Part shown: positions 7,671-17,261 of the stretch, one piece after another
Layout: every line of letters begins with the position of its first letter
Position numbering within the stretch: position 1 is the stretch's first letter
DNA from: Eubacterium sp. AF16-48
GTDB taxonomy: Bacteria; Bacillota; Clostridia; Lachnospirales; Lachnospiraceae
Direction of reading: 5' to 3'
DNA length: 64,000 bases
Assembly: GCF_003479405.1 (NCBI RefSeq)
Contig: NZ_QUHB01000001.1
Coordinates: 62,001 to 126,000 of the forward strand
Notes under the pieces: model-generated
Seen by the model: the letters and a program-made list of their open reading frames with translations, nothing else
Told to the model about the DNA's origin: nothing
The model's database searches: none
Position numbers and translations under genes: made by a program

Positions 7671-8879
7671 ATGGCATCTGTATATTCCGTAGGTCAGGTG
7701 AATGCTTATATTAAAAATATGTTTAATGCTGATTTTGCATTAAATAACATATATATAAAAGGTGAAATAAGTAATTGCAAATATCATACATCAGGACATA
7801 TTTATTTTACATTAAAAGACAGTACCGGTGTCATATCTGCAGTTATGTTTGCCGGAAACAGAAAAGGGTTGAAGTTTAAACTTGAAGAGGGACAGAAAGT
7901 AATTGCTCTTGGAAGTGTTAGTGTATACGAAAGAGACGGAAAATATCAGTTATACGCAAAGCAGATTATTTTAGAGGGCACAGGTCTTTTGTACCAGAGA
8001 TTTGAACAACTGAAAACCCAGTTAGAGGAAATGGGTCTTTTTGATAAAATGTACAAAAAGCCTATTCCAAAGTATGCAACTAAAGTAGGTATCTGTACTG
8101 CAAGTACAGGGGCTGCAATACAGGATATTATAAACATCTCAAAAAGAAGAAATCCTTTTGTACAGTTGTATTTATATCCGTGTCTTGTTCAGGGACAGGG
8201 AGCGGCAGTGGATATTGTTAATGCCATAAGATGTTTAGATTCCATGGATTTAGACGTTATTATAGTTGGCAGAGGTGGTGGAAGCATAGAGGATTTGTGG
8301 GCGTTTAATGAGGAAATTGTAGCTAAGGCAATTTTTGACTGCGATACGCCTGTTATATCTGCAGTAGGTCATGAAACTGACTTTACAATAGCTGATTTTG
8401 TAGCTGATATGAGGGCACCTACACCATCTGCGGCGGCGGAACTGGCAGTGTTTGATTACAGTGAATTTATGGAAAAACAGCTAAATTATAGCAGACTGCT
8501 TTTTTCGTCAATAGACAATAAATTAAAAATATACAGAAAAAGTCTTAAGTCCTATGAAACGTCAGTTAATTTATTTAGTCCTGTTAATCAGCTTCAAAGT
8601 AGGAGACAGTACAGTGATGAGTTAATGACTAAGTTATCCAAAGAATTAAATGATGTATTAAATGATAGAAAACATAAGCTTCAGATTTATGCAGAGAGAC
8701 TAAATGGAATGTCACCACTTAATAAAATATCAAAAGGCTTTGCATATGTAACAGATGGCAATAAGAAACCACTTACCTCTGTGAGTCAGGTAAAAGCAGA
8801 TGATGAAATGTCACTTATTATTAAAGATGGCACAATTAAAGCAAAGGTAGTGGAAGTTTTTCAGGAAAGTAAGGAGTAG
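7671..8879 (+). CDS. xseA: Exodeoxyribonuclease VII large subunit
   Basis: A 402-residue XseA. The N-terminal OB fold (residues about 1-100, YIKGEISNCKYHTSGHIYFTL) is followed by the catalytic domain with VGICTASTGAAIQDI, VIIVGRGGGSIEDLWAFNEE and SAVGHETDFTIADFVAD, and a coiled-coil C-terminal part ending in GFAYVTDGNKKPLTSV. With XseB it degrades single-stranded DNA to oligonucleotides. It starts 16 nt after nusB and its stop is 2 nt from the xseB start, indicating translational coupling. Confidence 0.97.
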   Translation: MASVYSVGQVNAYIKNMFNADFALNNIYIKGEISNCKYHTSGHIYFTLKDSTGVISAVMFAGNRKGLKFKLEEGQKVIALGSVSVYERDGKYQLYAKQIILEGTGLLYQRFEQLKTQLEEMGLFDKMYKKPIPKYATKVGICTASTGAAIQDIINISKRRNPFVQLYLYPCLVQGQGAAVDIVNAIRCLDSMDLDVIIVGRGGGSIEDLWAFNEEIVAKAIFDCDTPVISAVGHETDFTIADFVADMRAPTPSAAAELAVFDYSEFMEKQLNYSRLLFSSIDNKLKIYRKSLKSYETSVNLFSPVNQLQSRRQYSDELMTKLSKELNDVLNDRKHKLQIYAERLNGMSPLNKISKGFAYVTDGNKKPLTSVSQVKADDEMSLIIKDGTIKAKVVEVFQESKE

Positions 8880-8881
8880 CC

Positions 8882-9085
8882 ATGAGTGAAAATAAAAAAT
8901 CTGTAGAAGAGAGTTTTAATGAAATAGAAAGTATTATTGCAGAGATGCAAAAAGAAGACGTTACCCTTGACCGTTCCTTTGAACTTTACAATCAGGGGTT
9001 AACGCTTATTAAGGAATGTAATGAAAAATTAGATTCCATGGAAAAGCAGATTAAAATAATAGAAGAAGGTAATATAAATGGATAA
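8882..9085 (+). CDS. xseB: Exodeoxyribonuclease VII small subunit
   Basis: A 67-residue XseB with the conserved VEESFNEIESIIAEMQ and LDRSFELYNQGLTLIKECNEKLD helices. It forms the small-subunit array bound to the XseA coiled coil. Its last eight bases overlap the start of ispA (9078), so the genes are translationally coupled. Confidence 0.96.
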   Translation: MSENKKSVEESFNEIESIIAEMQKEDVTLDRSFELYNQGLTLIKECNEKLDSMEKQIKIIEEGNING

Positions 9086-9968
9086 ATTACAGATATTATA
9101 TAATAACAAAATCGATAAGGTAACAGACATTATATATAGTTTTTGTCCTACTGAAGAAGGATTACAGCAGACAGTAATTGATGCAATGAATTATAGTGTA
9201 AAAGCCGGGGGAAAACGTTTGCGTCCCCTTGTATTATTAGAGACACTTAAATTATTTGGAGGCGAGGAAGAGGAGGCATATCCTTTTATGGCTGCCATAG
9301 AAATGATACACACATATTCGTTAGTACATGATGATTTACCGGCAATGGATAATGATAAATACAGAAGAGGTAAGCTTACAACTCACGCTAAATTCGGTGA
9401 AAATATGGCAATACTTGCAGGAGATGCATTGCTTAATTATGCTTATGAAATAATGTCTGATGCAGTAATGAACAGCAAGTATCCAAAACGTGCCATAAGA
9501 GCCATGCAGACTATTGCCAGAAAAGCAGGAATATATGGAATGGTGGGAGGACAGACGGTAGACGTTGAAAATGAAGGAAAAGAAATGTCCATTGATACCA
9601 TTAATTATATTCATAATTTAAAAACAGCAGCTCTTATTGAAGGTTCAATGATGGCAGGAGCCATACTTGCAGGAGCAAAAGCGGAAGAAATAGATATAGT
9701 AGAAAAGATTGCTAAAAGCATAGGTGTGGCTTTCCAGATACAGGACGATATTCTGGATGTAACGGGAGATACTAATCAGTTAGGAAAGGCAGTTTTAAGC
9801 GACGAAAAAAATCACAAAACTACATATGTTTCTTTACTTGGTGTAAATATCTCTAAGGAGCATGTTAAGAGATATTCAAGGGATGCCATTGAATTATTAG
9901 AGAGTTTAAATAAAGATGATGCATTCTTGAAGTTTTTATTTGTAAAGCTTATAGATAGAGATAAATAA
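9078..9968 (+). CDS. ispA: Geranyl/farnesyl diphosphate synthase (polyprenyl synthetase)
   Basis: A 296-residue trans-prenyltransferase. The first aspartate-rich motif is in HDDLPAMDNDKYRRG and the second in QIQDDILDVTGD; GGKRLRPLVLL and GDALLNYAYEI are also typical. It condenses isopentenyl diphosphate with allylic diphosphates to give C15 (or C10/C20) products for undecaprenyl and quinone synthesis; chain length cannot be stated firmly from sequence. Overlaps xseB and is followed by dxs, an isoprenoid-pathway partner, 19 nt downstream. Confidence 0.95.
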   Translation: MDKLQILYNNKIDKVTDIIYSFCPTEEGLQQTVIDAMNYSVKAGGKRLRPLVLLETLKLFGGEEEEAYPFMAAIEMIHTYSLVHDDLPAMDNDKYRRGKLTTHAKFGENMAILAGDALLNYAYEIMSDAVMNSKYPKRAIRAMQTIARKAGIYGMVGGQTVDVENEGKEMSIDTINYIHNLKTAALIEGSMMAGAILAGAKAEEIDIVEKIAKSIGVAFQIQDDILDVTGDTNQLGKAVLSDEKNHKTTYVSLLGVNISKEHVKRYSRDAIELLESLNKDDAFLKFLFVKLIDRDK

Positions 9969-9987
9969 ATTTTTTAGTGAGAAAACA

Positions 9988-11850
9988 ATGGGTAAAATAT
10001 TAGATAATATTAATAAACCAAATGATATAAAAAAAATATCCAGAAGTGATTATCCTAAGTTAGCGCAGGAAATAAGGGAATTTCTTATTTCTTCTGTCAG
10101 CAAAACCGGAGGGCATTTAGCTTCTAATTTAGGAACGGTAGACCTTACTATTGCACTTCATGCGGTACTTAATTTACCGGAAGATAAAATTGTGTGGGAT
10201 GTGGGACATCAGTCTTATACCCACAAAATCTTAACAGGAAGAAAAAATCAGTTTGATACTTTAAGACAGCTTGACGGGTTAAGTGGTTTCCCTAAGAGAA
10301 ATGAATGTGAATGTGACAGCTTTGACACAGGTCACAGCTCAACATCTATTTCCGCAGCTCTTGGAATGGCGGTAGCTAACAGTTTAAATGGCAATGACAA
10401 CAGGGTTGTAGCTGTAATTGGTGACGGAGCCCTTACAGGAGGGCTGGCGTTAGAGGCTTTAAATAATGTGGCTTCATTAAACAAGAATTTCGTTATTATT
10501 TTAAATGACAATGATATGTCCATTTCTGAAAATGTAGGAAGCATGTCAAATTATTTAAATAAGTTCAGGGTTGGTGAACATTATAATGATTTTAAAATTG
10601 ATGTGGAGCATTCATTAAGCAAAATTCCGGGAATAGGTCAGAAACTGGTTAAAAGTGTAAAAAAAACAAAGGATAATCTTAAAAATCTTATTATCCATGG
10701 CGGATTGTTTGATGATATAGGTATAACCTATATCGGACCTGTAAACGGTCATGATATTAACGGAATGATAGATATTTTCAATGATGCCCTTAAAATTGAG
10801 CATCCCATAGTTATACACGTTAAAACCAAAAAGGGAAAAGGATATACCTTTGCAGAGAAAAATCCGTCAAAATATCATGGAATTAACAGTTTTCATATTG
10901 AAACCGGATTAGAAACGGTGCATAAGAAGACTATGACATACACAGATGTTTTTTCAAAAAAACTTGTAGAACTGGCTTCAAAAAATAAGAAGATAGTTGC
11001 AATTACTGCAGCAATGAGAGACGGAACAGGACTTGATTTGTTTGCAAAGAAATATCCAAAGCGTTTCTTTGATGTGGGAATAGCGGAAGAACATGGAGTA
11101 ACCTTTGCAGCGGGACTGGCAGCATCAGGTTATAAGCCTGTAATTTCCATATATTCTTCTTTTTATCAGAGAGCATATGATGAAATATTACATGATGTAT
11201 GTCTTCAAAAACTTCCTGTTACATTTATAGTGGACAGGGCAGGACTTGTAGGAAGAGATGGGGAAACCCATCAGGGAATTTTTGATATATCTTTTATGTC
11301 GGCAATTCCTAACCTTACAATGATAGCACCTAAGGATAAAAGGGAATTAGAAGAAGCACTGGAGTTTGCAATGGATTTTGACGCTCCTGTGGCAGTCAGA
11401 TTTGCAAGAGGCAGTGCCTATATAAGTCATAATGATAATTATAAATTTGAATATGGCAAAAGTGAAATTATAAAGCAAGGTAGAGACATTGCCATAATCG
11501 CTGTGGGAAATATGGTTGAGGAAACACAAAAAGCAGTAAGCAGCCTTGAAAATAATGGCATAAATGTAACCTTTGTAAATGCAAGATTTATAAAGCCTGT
11601 GGATTATGGTATGATTGAAAATCTTGCTAAGAACCATAAAAACATAATTGTAGTTGAGGAAGCTATTAAAAAAGGCGGATTTGGTGAAAGTGTTGAAGCT
11701 TATGCTCAGGAAAATAACTTAAACACTAAAGTTTCAGTTATGGCAATAGAGGATAAATTTGTTGAACAGGGCTCAGTGGAAGAATTAAGAGACAGATTAG
11801 GAATAAGTGATAAAAAAATATATGAAAAGGTAATGGGTTTACTGAAATGA
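9988..11850 (+). CDS. dxs: 1-deoxy-D-xylulose-5-phosphate synthase
   Basis: A 620-residue thiamine diphosphate enzyme that makes DXP from pyruvate and glyceraldehyde-3-phosphate, the entry to the MEP isoprenoid pathway. Visible motifs are GGHLASNLGTVDLTIALH, VWDVGHQSYTHKILTGR, the ThDP site GDGALTGGLALEALNN...NDNDMSIS, and the transketolase pyrimidine domain FDVGIAEEHGVTFAAGLA with DRAGLVGRDGETHQG. Length is normal. The stop overlaps the tlyA start by 4 nt. Confidence 0.97.
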   Translation: MGKILDNINKPNDIKKISRSDYPKLAQEIREFLISSVSKTGGHLASNLGTVDLTIALHAVLNLPEDKIVWDVGHQSYTHKILTGRKNQFDTLRQLDGLSGFPKRNECECDSFDTGHSSTSISAALGMAVANSLNGNDNRVVAVIGDGALTGGLALEALNNVASLNKNFVIILNDNDMSISENVGSMSNYLNKFRVGEHYNDFKIDVEHSLSKIPGIGQKLVKSVKKTKDNLKNLIIHGGLFDDIGITYIGPVNGHDINGMIDIFNDALKIEHPIVIHVKTKKGKGYTFAEKNPSKYHGINSFHIETGLETVHKKTMTYTDVFSKKLVELASKNKKIVAITAAMRDGTGLDLFAKKYPKRFFDVGIAEEHGVTFAAGLAASGYKPVISIYSSFYQRAYDEILHDVCLQKLPVTFIVDRAGLVGRDGETHQGIFDISFMSAIPNLTMIAPKDKRELEEALEFAMDFDAPVAVRFARGSAYISHNDNYKFEYGKSEIIKQGRDIAIIAVGNMVEETQKAVSSLENNGINVTFVNARFIKPVDYGMIENLAKNHKNIIVVEEAIKKGGFGESVEAYAQENNLNTKVSVMAIEDKFVEQGSVEELRDRLGISDKKIYEKVMGLLK

Positions 11851-12656
11851 AAGAAAGACTAGATGTATTACTGGTGAAAAGAGGTCTTGCACCTTCAAGG
11901 GAAAAGGCTAAGGCAATAATAATGAGTGGTATTGTCTTTGTGGATAACGTAAGGGAAGATAAAGCAGGAACTTCTTTTGATGAAAAGGTAAATATAGAGG
12001 TAAGAGGTAAAACTCTTAAATATGTAAGCCGTGGCGGTCTTAAGTTAGAAAAGGCAATGGACAAATTCGGTGTGTGTGTTGACAACAAAATATGTATGGA
12101 TGTTGGTGCCTCCACAGGAGGATTTACAGACTGTATGTTACAAAATGGAGCAGTAAAGGTATATTCTGTGGATGTGGGACATGGACAGCTTGCATGGAAA
12201 TTAGTTCAGGATGACAGAGTTGTATGCATGGATAGAACTAACATAAGGTATGTTACACAGGATGACATTGATGACGTAATTGAATTTGCGTCCATTGATG
12301 TATCATTTATATCATTAACTAAAGTTTTACTTCCTGTCAGAGAACTGCTAAGTGAAAACGGACAGATAGTGTGTCTCATTAAACCACAGTTTGAGGCAGG
12401 CAGGGAAAACGTTGGGAAAAAAGGTGTTGTAAGAGATAAAAAAGTACATACACAGGTTATAGAAATGGTAATTGAATATGCAAAAAGCATAGGATTTGGA
12501 ATTATTAATTTAGATTTTTCGCCGGTAAAGGGACCGGAGGGAAATATTGAATATTTACTGTACTTACAAAAATTAAAAGAAGGGGAAGATTTTCAGGAAA
12601 ATAATGTAAATCCAAGTGAAGTAGTGGAGTGTTCACATATGGAACTTGATAAATAG
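11847..12656 (+). CDS. tlyA: TlyA family rRNA (cytidine-2'-O)-methyltransferase / hemolysin A homologue
   Basis: A 269-residue protein: N-terminal S4 RNA-binding domain (RLDVLLVKRGLAPSREKAKAIIMSG) and C-terminal FtsJ-like methyltransferase fold with the SAM motif MDVGASTGGFTDCMLQNGA and KPQFEAGRENVGKKGVVRD. TlyA methylates 16S and 23S rRNA in mycobacteria; the Firmicute orthologue (YqxC) has the same place in the dxs-argR cluster. The 4-nt overlap with dxs indicates coupling. Confidence 0.93.
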   Translation: MKERLDVLLVKRGLAPSREKAKAIIMSGIVFVDNVREDKAGTSFDEKVNIEVRGKTLKYVSRGGLKLEKAMDKFGVCVDNKICMDVGASTGGFTDCMLQNGAVKVYSVDVGHGQLAWKLVQDDRVVCMDRTNIRYVTQDDIDDVIEFASIDVSFISLTKVLLPVRELLSENGQIVCLIKPQFEAGRENVGKKGVVRDKKVHTQVIEMVIEYAKSIGFGIINLDFSPVKGPEGNIEYLLYLQKLKEGEDFQENNVNPSEVVECSHMELDK

Positions 12657-12667
12657 AGGTGTTTAAT

Positions 12668-13522
12668 TTGAAGAATTTTTGCATTGTATCAAACAGCTAT
12701 AAAGATAAAGAATTGAATTTAGCGAAAAAAACTTCTGAATACATTAAGCTAAAAGGTGGTAAATGCTATTTAGCAGATAATGTGGACATTACAACGGGAG
12801 ATTTCAGGGTTCTTGATGCAAATGAGTTTCCAAAAGACACAGAGTGTGTTATAAGTATAGGTGGAGACGGAACTCTTTTACATACTGCAAAGGATTTGAT
12901 GAAGCTTGATGTGGTATTTGTGGGAGTGAATAAAGGAACTCTTGGTTTTTTAGCGGAAATCTCTCCGGAAAATGTAGAATCAGCCATTGACAGATTAATG
13001 GATGACAGATTTAATGTGGAATCCAGGATGATGTTAAAGGGTGAAATAATAAGGGATAATAATGTCATATATGAATCTACGGTTTTAAATGACATCGTTA
13101 TACATAGAGCAGCTGATATGGCAATCACAAGATATGAAGTATTCGTAAATGGACAGCTTCTTGGCAATTTTGAGGCGGACGGTATTATATTGTCCACTCC
13201 AACAGGGTCTACGGCTTATAATCTTTCAGCAGGAGGACCTTTGGCAAGACCGGATTCTCATTTGATTATGCTGACCCCTATTTGCCCTCATACTTTAACT
13301 AACAGAAGCATCATTTTTTCAAAAAATGATGAAATTGAGGTTGTAATAGGTGAAAGCAGAACACCAAATGAAGAAAGAAGAACTGTTGCTTTTGACGGTG
13401 ACGGCATTTACAATATAGTATCCGGTGATATAATAAGAATCAGTGTTGCTGATGAAACTACGGAAATTGCAAAACTTGATGAAAGCAGTTTCCTACAGGC
13501 AGTAAAAGATAAATTAAGATAG
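12668..13522 (+). CDS. nadK: NAD kinase
   Basis: About 284 residues with the NAD kinase signatures SIGGDGTLLHTAKDL (the GGDG loop), NKGTLGFLAE, VLNDIVIHRA and DGIILSTPTGSTAYNLSAGGP. It phosphorylates NAD to NADP in the cytoplasm. I place the start at TTG 12668 because AGAGG (12655-12659) sits 8 nt upstream; the in-frame GTG at 12659 would overlap that ribosome binding site. It lies between tlyA and argR, 11 nt from the former. Confidence 0.95.
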   Translation: MKNFCIVSNSYKDKELNLAKKTSEYIKLKGGKCYLADNVDITTGDFRVLDANEFPKDTECVISIGGDGTLLHTAKDLMKLDVVFVGVNKGTLGFLAEISPENVESAIDRLMDDRFNVESRMMLKGEIIRDNNVIYESTVLNDIVIHRAADMAITRYEVFVNGQLLGNFEADGIILSTPTGSTAYNLSAGGPLARPDSHLIMLTPICPHTLTNRSIIFSKNDEIEVVIGESRTPNEERRTVAFDGDGIYNIVSGDIIRISVADETTEIAKLDESSFLQAVKDKLR

Positions 13523-13534
13523 GAAAAGGTAAAA

Positions 13535-13981
13535 GTGAAGACAAAGAGACAACGTAAAATAATTGAATTAATAACTGAAAGAAATGTTGAAACTCAGGAT
13601 GAGTTAGCAGCATTATTGGAAAAGGAAGGATTTACGGTAACACAGGCTACAATATCAAGAGATATTAGAGAGCTTAACCTTACCAAATCAGTTTCACCGG
13701 ATGGTGGACAGAAATACTCCATTGCAGTAAGTGCATTAGGTGGCATTTACGGAAAGTATTTAAGAGTATTAAGTGACGGCATTTTAAAAATGGAAATAGC
13801 TGAGAACATTCTTGTTATAAAGACTGTTTCAGGTATGGCAATGGCAGTTGGTGCAGCTGTAGATGCCATGAGTATTGAAAATGTTGTTGGCTGTATAGCA
13901 GGAGATGACACAATTATGTGTATCATTAAAACAAAGGAAGATGCACCGGTAGTAAAAGCACGTATAGAAGAGGCTATTTAA
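13535..13981 (+). CDS. argR: Arginine repressor ArgR/AhrC
   Basis: A 148-residue ArgR. The N-terminal winged helix carries VTQATISRDIRELNL; the C-terminal oligomerisation and arginine-binding domain includes GMAMAVGAAVDAM and VVGCIAGDDTIMCIIKT with the aspartates that bind arginine. It starts with GTG after GAAAAGG. It represses arginine synthesis genes and activates catabolism as a hexamer. The argR-recN pair is the standard Firmicute order. Confidence 0.96.
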   Translation: MKTKRQRKIIELITERNVETQDELAALLEKEGFTVTQATISRDIRELNLTKSVSPDGGQKYSIAVSALGGIYGKYLRVLSDGILKMEIAENILVIKTVSGMAMAVGAAVDAMSIENVVGCIAGDDTIMCIIKTKEDAPVVKARIEEAI

Positions 13982-14018
13982 ATATTAAAAACGGGAGATG
14001 AGCACAGAAGGAGAAAAT

Positions 14019-15707
14019 ATGTTAATTAATTTACATGTAAAGAATCTTGCATTAATTAAAGAAGCTGATGTAGATTTTAGCAAAGGTCTGATTGTGCTTA
14101 CAGGTGAAACGGGAGCCGGAAAGTCATTACTTTTAGGCTCTGTTAATATTGCCCTGGGAAATAAAGTATCTAAGGATATTATCCGTACAGGAGCACAGTT
14201 TGCCTTAGTGGAACTGACATTTCAGGTAGATGAAGTTTGTGCTTCTAAGCTTAAGCAGATGGATATTTTTATGGAAGAGGGAAATATTATTACTGTTTCA
14301 AGAAAAATATCAGAAAGCAGAAGCGTGTCAAAAATAAATGGTGAGACAGTTAATGTTAATGTTTTAAAAAAAGTAATGGGAATGTTAGTTGACATTCACG
14401 GTCAGCATGAACACCAGTCATTATTATATGTTTCTAATCATTTAAATATTCTTGATAAATATGCTAAAAAGGAAATGGCGGATATTTTAAAGGGATTATC
14501 TGCTGAATATGGTAATTATACTGAACTTAAGTCCCGGCTGTCATCCTATAATATAGATGAGGCACAAAGGATGAGGGAGATTGAGTTTTCTATGTATGAA
14601 GTAAATGAAATAGAAAATGCCAATCTTATTCCCGGTGAGGATGAGGAGCTTGAAGAGCAGTATAAGAAGTTGTCCAATAGCGAAAATATAGTGGAAACCC
14701 TGTCATCTGTGTATGGACTTATAGGTTATGACAGTATGCAGTCAGCAGGTGAGTTAATATCTAAGGCAACACAGGAAATAAGCTCCATAAGTAATTTTGA
14801 CGAAAAAATAAACGGATTTAAGGAGACTTTGTTTGATATAGATTCCGTTTGTAGGGATTTGTCGGCAGAGATTTCTGATTATACCGGTGAATTAGAATAT
14901 GACCCAAGGGAAGTAAGCAGAATAAGTGAGCGGCTTGATACCATAAACCATTTAAAATTAAAATATGGGAAGACCATAGATGATATTTTGCAGTATCAGG
15001 ATAAGAAACAGTCATATCTTGATGAATTAAATAATTATAGTGAAAAAATTGACCAAATTAAAGGATTAATAACAGAAAGCCGGGAGAAGCTTCAGGTGCT
15101 GTCGGAAAGAGCCTCAAAGATCAGAAAAACAGCTGCAAAAGAGTTACAAAATAGCATAACTGATGCACTTAAGGATTTGAATTTCTTATCTGTTGATTTT
15201 AAGATAAATATTACAAAAAAGGATAAGATAACAGATAAAGGATTTGATAATGTGGAATTTATGATATCCACTAATCCCGGTGAGCCTGTAAGACCTCTTG
15301 CTAAGGTGGCATCCGGCGGTGAATTATCAAGAATAATGCTTGCAATTAAATCTCTTCTTGCAGGAGAGGATGAAATTGAAACTTTGATTTTTGATGAAAT
15401 TGACACAGGTATAAGTGGCAAAACAGCCAGCATGGTGGCTGAAAAACTTGCAAAAATAAGCGCAAATCATCAGGTTATATGTATATCACATTTGTCTCAG
15501 ATAGCAGCAATGGCAGATAGTCATTATCTTATAAAAAAAGACATGGAAGATAATTCCACAGCTACAAATATTGTGAAATTAACTAGAGAAGAATCAATAA
15601 AAGAAATTGTCAGAATTAATGGTGACGGAACTATGACAGATGCCGCAATTGCCCACGCAATTGAAATGAAAGATATGGCAGACAGAACAAAAAGTAACTT
15701 GGTTTAA
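14019..15707 (+). CDS. recN: DNA repair ATPase RecN
   Basis: About 562 residues, an SMC-like protein: Walker A TGETGAGKSLLLG at the N-terminus, a coiled-coil middle, and signature/Walker B ASGGELSRIMLAIKSL...LIFDEIDTGISG at the C-terminus. It acts early in double-strand break repair. The likely start is ATG 14019 after AGGAG; an ATG 21 nt upstream in frame lacks a spaced ribosome binding site. It follows argR by 37 nt. Confidence 0.96.
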   Translation: MLINLHVKNLALIKEADVDFSKGLIVLTGETGAGKSLLLGSVNIALGNKVSKDIIRTGAQFALVELTFQVDEVCASKLKQMDIFMEEGNIITVSRKISESRSVSKINGETVNVNVLKKVMGMLVDIHGQHEHQSLLYVSNHLNILDKYAKKEMADILKGLSAEYGNYTELKSRLSSYNIDEAQRMREIEFSMYEVNEIENANLIPGEDEELEEQYKKLSNSENIVETLSSVYGLIGYDSMQSAGELISKATQEISSISNFDEKINGFKETLFDIDSVCRDLSAEISDYTGELEYDPREVSRISERLDTINHLKLKYGKTIDDILQYQDKKQSYLDELNNYSEKIDQIKGLITESREKLQVLSERASKIRKTAAKELQNSITDALKDLNFLSVDFKINITKKDKITDKGFDNVEFMISTNPGEPVRPLAKVASGGELSRIMLAIKSLLAGEDEIETLIFDEIDTGISGKTASMVAEKLAKISANHQVICISHLSQIAAMADSHYLIKKDMEDNSTATNIVKLTREESIKEIVRINGDGTMTDAAIAHAIEMKDMADRTKSNLV

Positions 15708-15728
15708 AGTTGAGTTTTTTGGAATATT

Positions 15729-15777
15729 AAGAAGGAGAACATTAATCGGTTAAAGATTATGTTTTCCTTCTTTTTTT
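15729..15777 (+). terminator. Intrinsic terminator after recN
   Basis: A long hairpin pairs AGAAGGAGAACATTAATC with GATTATGTTTTCCTTCT (few mismatches, loop GGTTAAA), followed by seven T residues. It separates the recN operon from spoIVB. Confidence 0.88.
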
Positions 15778-15857
15778 GGTATTTTTAAGAAAAAGGGGAT
15801 GGAACACATAGGTGATTATGATAGAAAAATAAGGGAATAATATCAGGAGGGATGAAT

Positions 15858-17078
15858 ATGATGAAAATATATAAAAAATGCATTATTGCATCAATATTGG
15901 CGGCACTTATTGTAATACTTGTTTCAGGAGCATTATATGTAAAAAATAACCTGCCGGATACAATATTTGTGGGAACAAACAAAGTTACAAAATATCAGTT
16001 TTCAATGCCTGTTTCGCTGGATGTTACAGGGGAAAATACTGTGAAATTATCAGGGGAAAATGATATATATTCCGGTGAAAAGGGAAATTATAAGGGCAAA
16101 TATAAGCTGTTCGGTATTTTTGATTTAAAAAATACCAATGTAAAGGTAGTGGATAAAGAATATGCCTATCCTGTGGGACTTCCTGTAGGATTATATTTGA
16201 AAACCCAGGGGGTAATGATAATCGGAACCGGTGACATTGATACAGGAACAGGGGATAAAATATCTCCTGCAAAAAACAAAGTAAATGAAGGGGAGTACAT
16301 TGTAAAATTTAATGACATAAGTGTAAGTAATAAGGCACAGTTATCATATTTGATAAATGAAAACGGCAATAAAGAAGTGTTACTTACAGTAAGAAATGAA
16401 ACGGGAATAAGAACTGTGAAAATTAAACCTGAAAGAAACAGTGACGGTGAATATATGCTGGGAATATGGGTAAGAGACGATTCTCAGGGAATTGGAACCA
16501 TAACATATGTAACAGATGACGGAAAGTACAGGGCATTAGGTCATGGAATCAGTGACATAGACACGGGCAAACTGTTATCATCCCATAATGGAACCATATA
16601 TAATGCCAATATATGGGGAGTAAAAAAAGGTGAAAAAGGCAAACCGGGAGGACTTTGCGGAACAATACTTTACAATGAAAATAATGTATTGGGAAATATA
16701 GAGGATAACAGATTTTGCGGCTTGTCAGGAACAATCAACAGTGACATAGTTTCAAAATATAATCTGAAAAAAATGGAAGTGGCATTCCACGATGAAATAG
16801 AAAAAGGAGATGCAAAAATACAGTTTATTACTAATGGAAATGTTGAATATTATGATATAGAAATTGAGGAAATAAATGTAAACAATAAGGAAAAAAATAT
16901 GGTTATTAAAGTTACTGACCAAGAACTTTTAAAAAAGACCAATGGGATAGTTCAGGGAATGAGCGGCTCTCCCATTATTCAAAATGGGCACATTATTGGG
17001 GCTGTAACCCATGTTTTTGTTAATGATCCAACTAAAGGGTACGGAATATTTATAGAAAATATGTTGGATTACAATTAA
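15858..17078 (+). CDS. spoIVB: SpoIVB sporulation peptidase (S55)
   Basis: About 406 residues: an N-terminal membrane anchor (CIIASILAALIVILVSGALYV), a PDZ domain around residues 130-195 and a C-terminal S55 serine peptidase domain with RALGHGISDIDTG (catalytic His) and VQGMSGSPIIQNGHIIGAVTH (catalytic Ser). In sporulation SpoIVB is secreted from the forespore and cleaves SpoIVFA, triggering pro-sigma-K processing. AGGAGG at 15845-15850 favours ATG 15858 or 15861 over ATG 15852. In most relatives spo0A follows directly; here two genes intervene. Confidence 0.95.
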   Translation: MMKIYKKCIIASILAALIVILVSGALYVKNNLPDTIFVGTNKVTKYQFSMPVSLDVTGENTVKLSGENDIYSGEKGNYKGKYKLFGIFDLKNTNVKVVDKEYAYPVGLPVGLYLKTQGVMIIGTGDIDTGTGDKISPAKNKVNEGEYIVKFNDISVSNKAQLSYLINENGNKEVLLTVRNETGIRTVKIKPERNSDGEYMLGIWVRDDSQGIGTITYVTDDGKYRALGHGISDIDTGKLLSSHNGTIYNANIWGVKKGEKGKPGGLCGTILYNENNVLGNIEDNRFCGLSGTINSDIVSKYNLKKMEVAFHDEIEKGDAKIQFITNGNVEYYDIEIEEINVNNKEKNMVIKVTDQELLKKTNGIVQGMSGSPIIQNGHIIGAVTHVFVNDPTKGYGIFIENMLDYN

Positions 17079-17152
17079 CCACAAAAGTCTTTCTAATAGG
17101 TTATGGGGAATACATGAGAGCAAAAGCAGTTATAGCAGTTGCAAAAAAAGAT

Positions 17153-17248
17153 TTTTTGAAATAAGGCACAAAAAATAATAGATCTATTTCAAAAACACGG
17201 TGATTTTTTGAAATAAAAGAGGTATAATCAGTATAATTATTTCAAAAA
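17153..17248. promoter_or_regulatory. Four alternating copies of an 11-bp half-site around the fic promoter
   Basis: TATTTCAAAAA occurs on the plus strand at 17185-17195 and 17238-17248, and its complement TTTTTGAAATA at 17153-17163 and 17205-17215. The inner pair forms a perfect inverted repeat with a 9-bp spacer. The sites flank and overlap the promoter, so they look like an operator array for one dimeric regulator, possibly the winged-helix domain of the Fic protein itself. Confidence 0.7.
17208..17237 (+). promoter_or_regulatory. fic promoter
   Basis: TTGAAA (17208-17213) and TATAAT (17232-17237), 18 nt apart. A second TATAAT at 17223-17228 has no good -35. The -35 lies inside an operator half-site. 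Confidence 0.6.
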
Positions 17249-17261
17249 GAGGTGAAATTTT

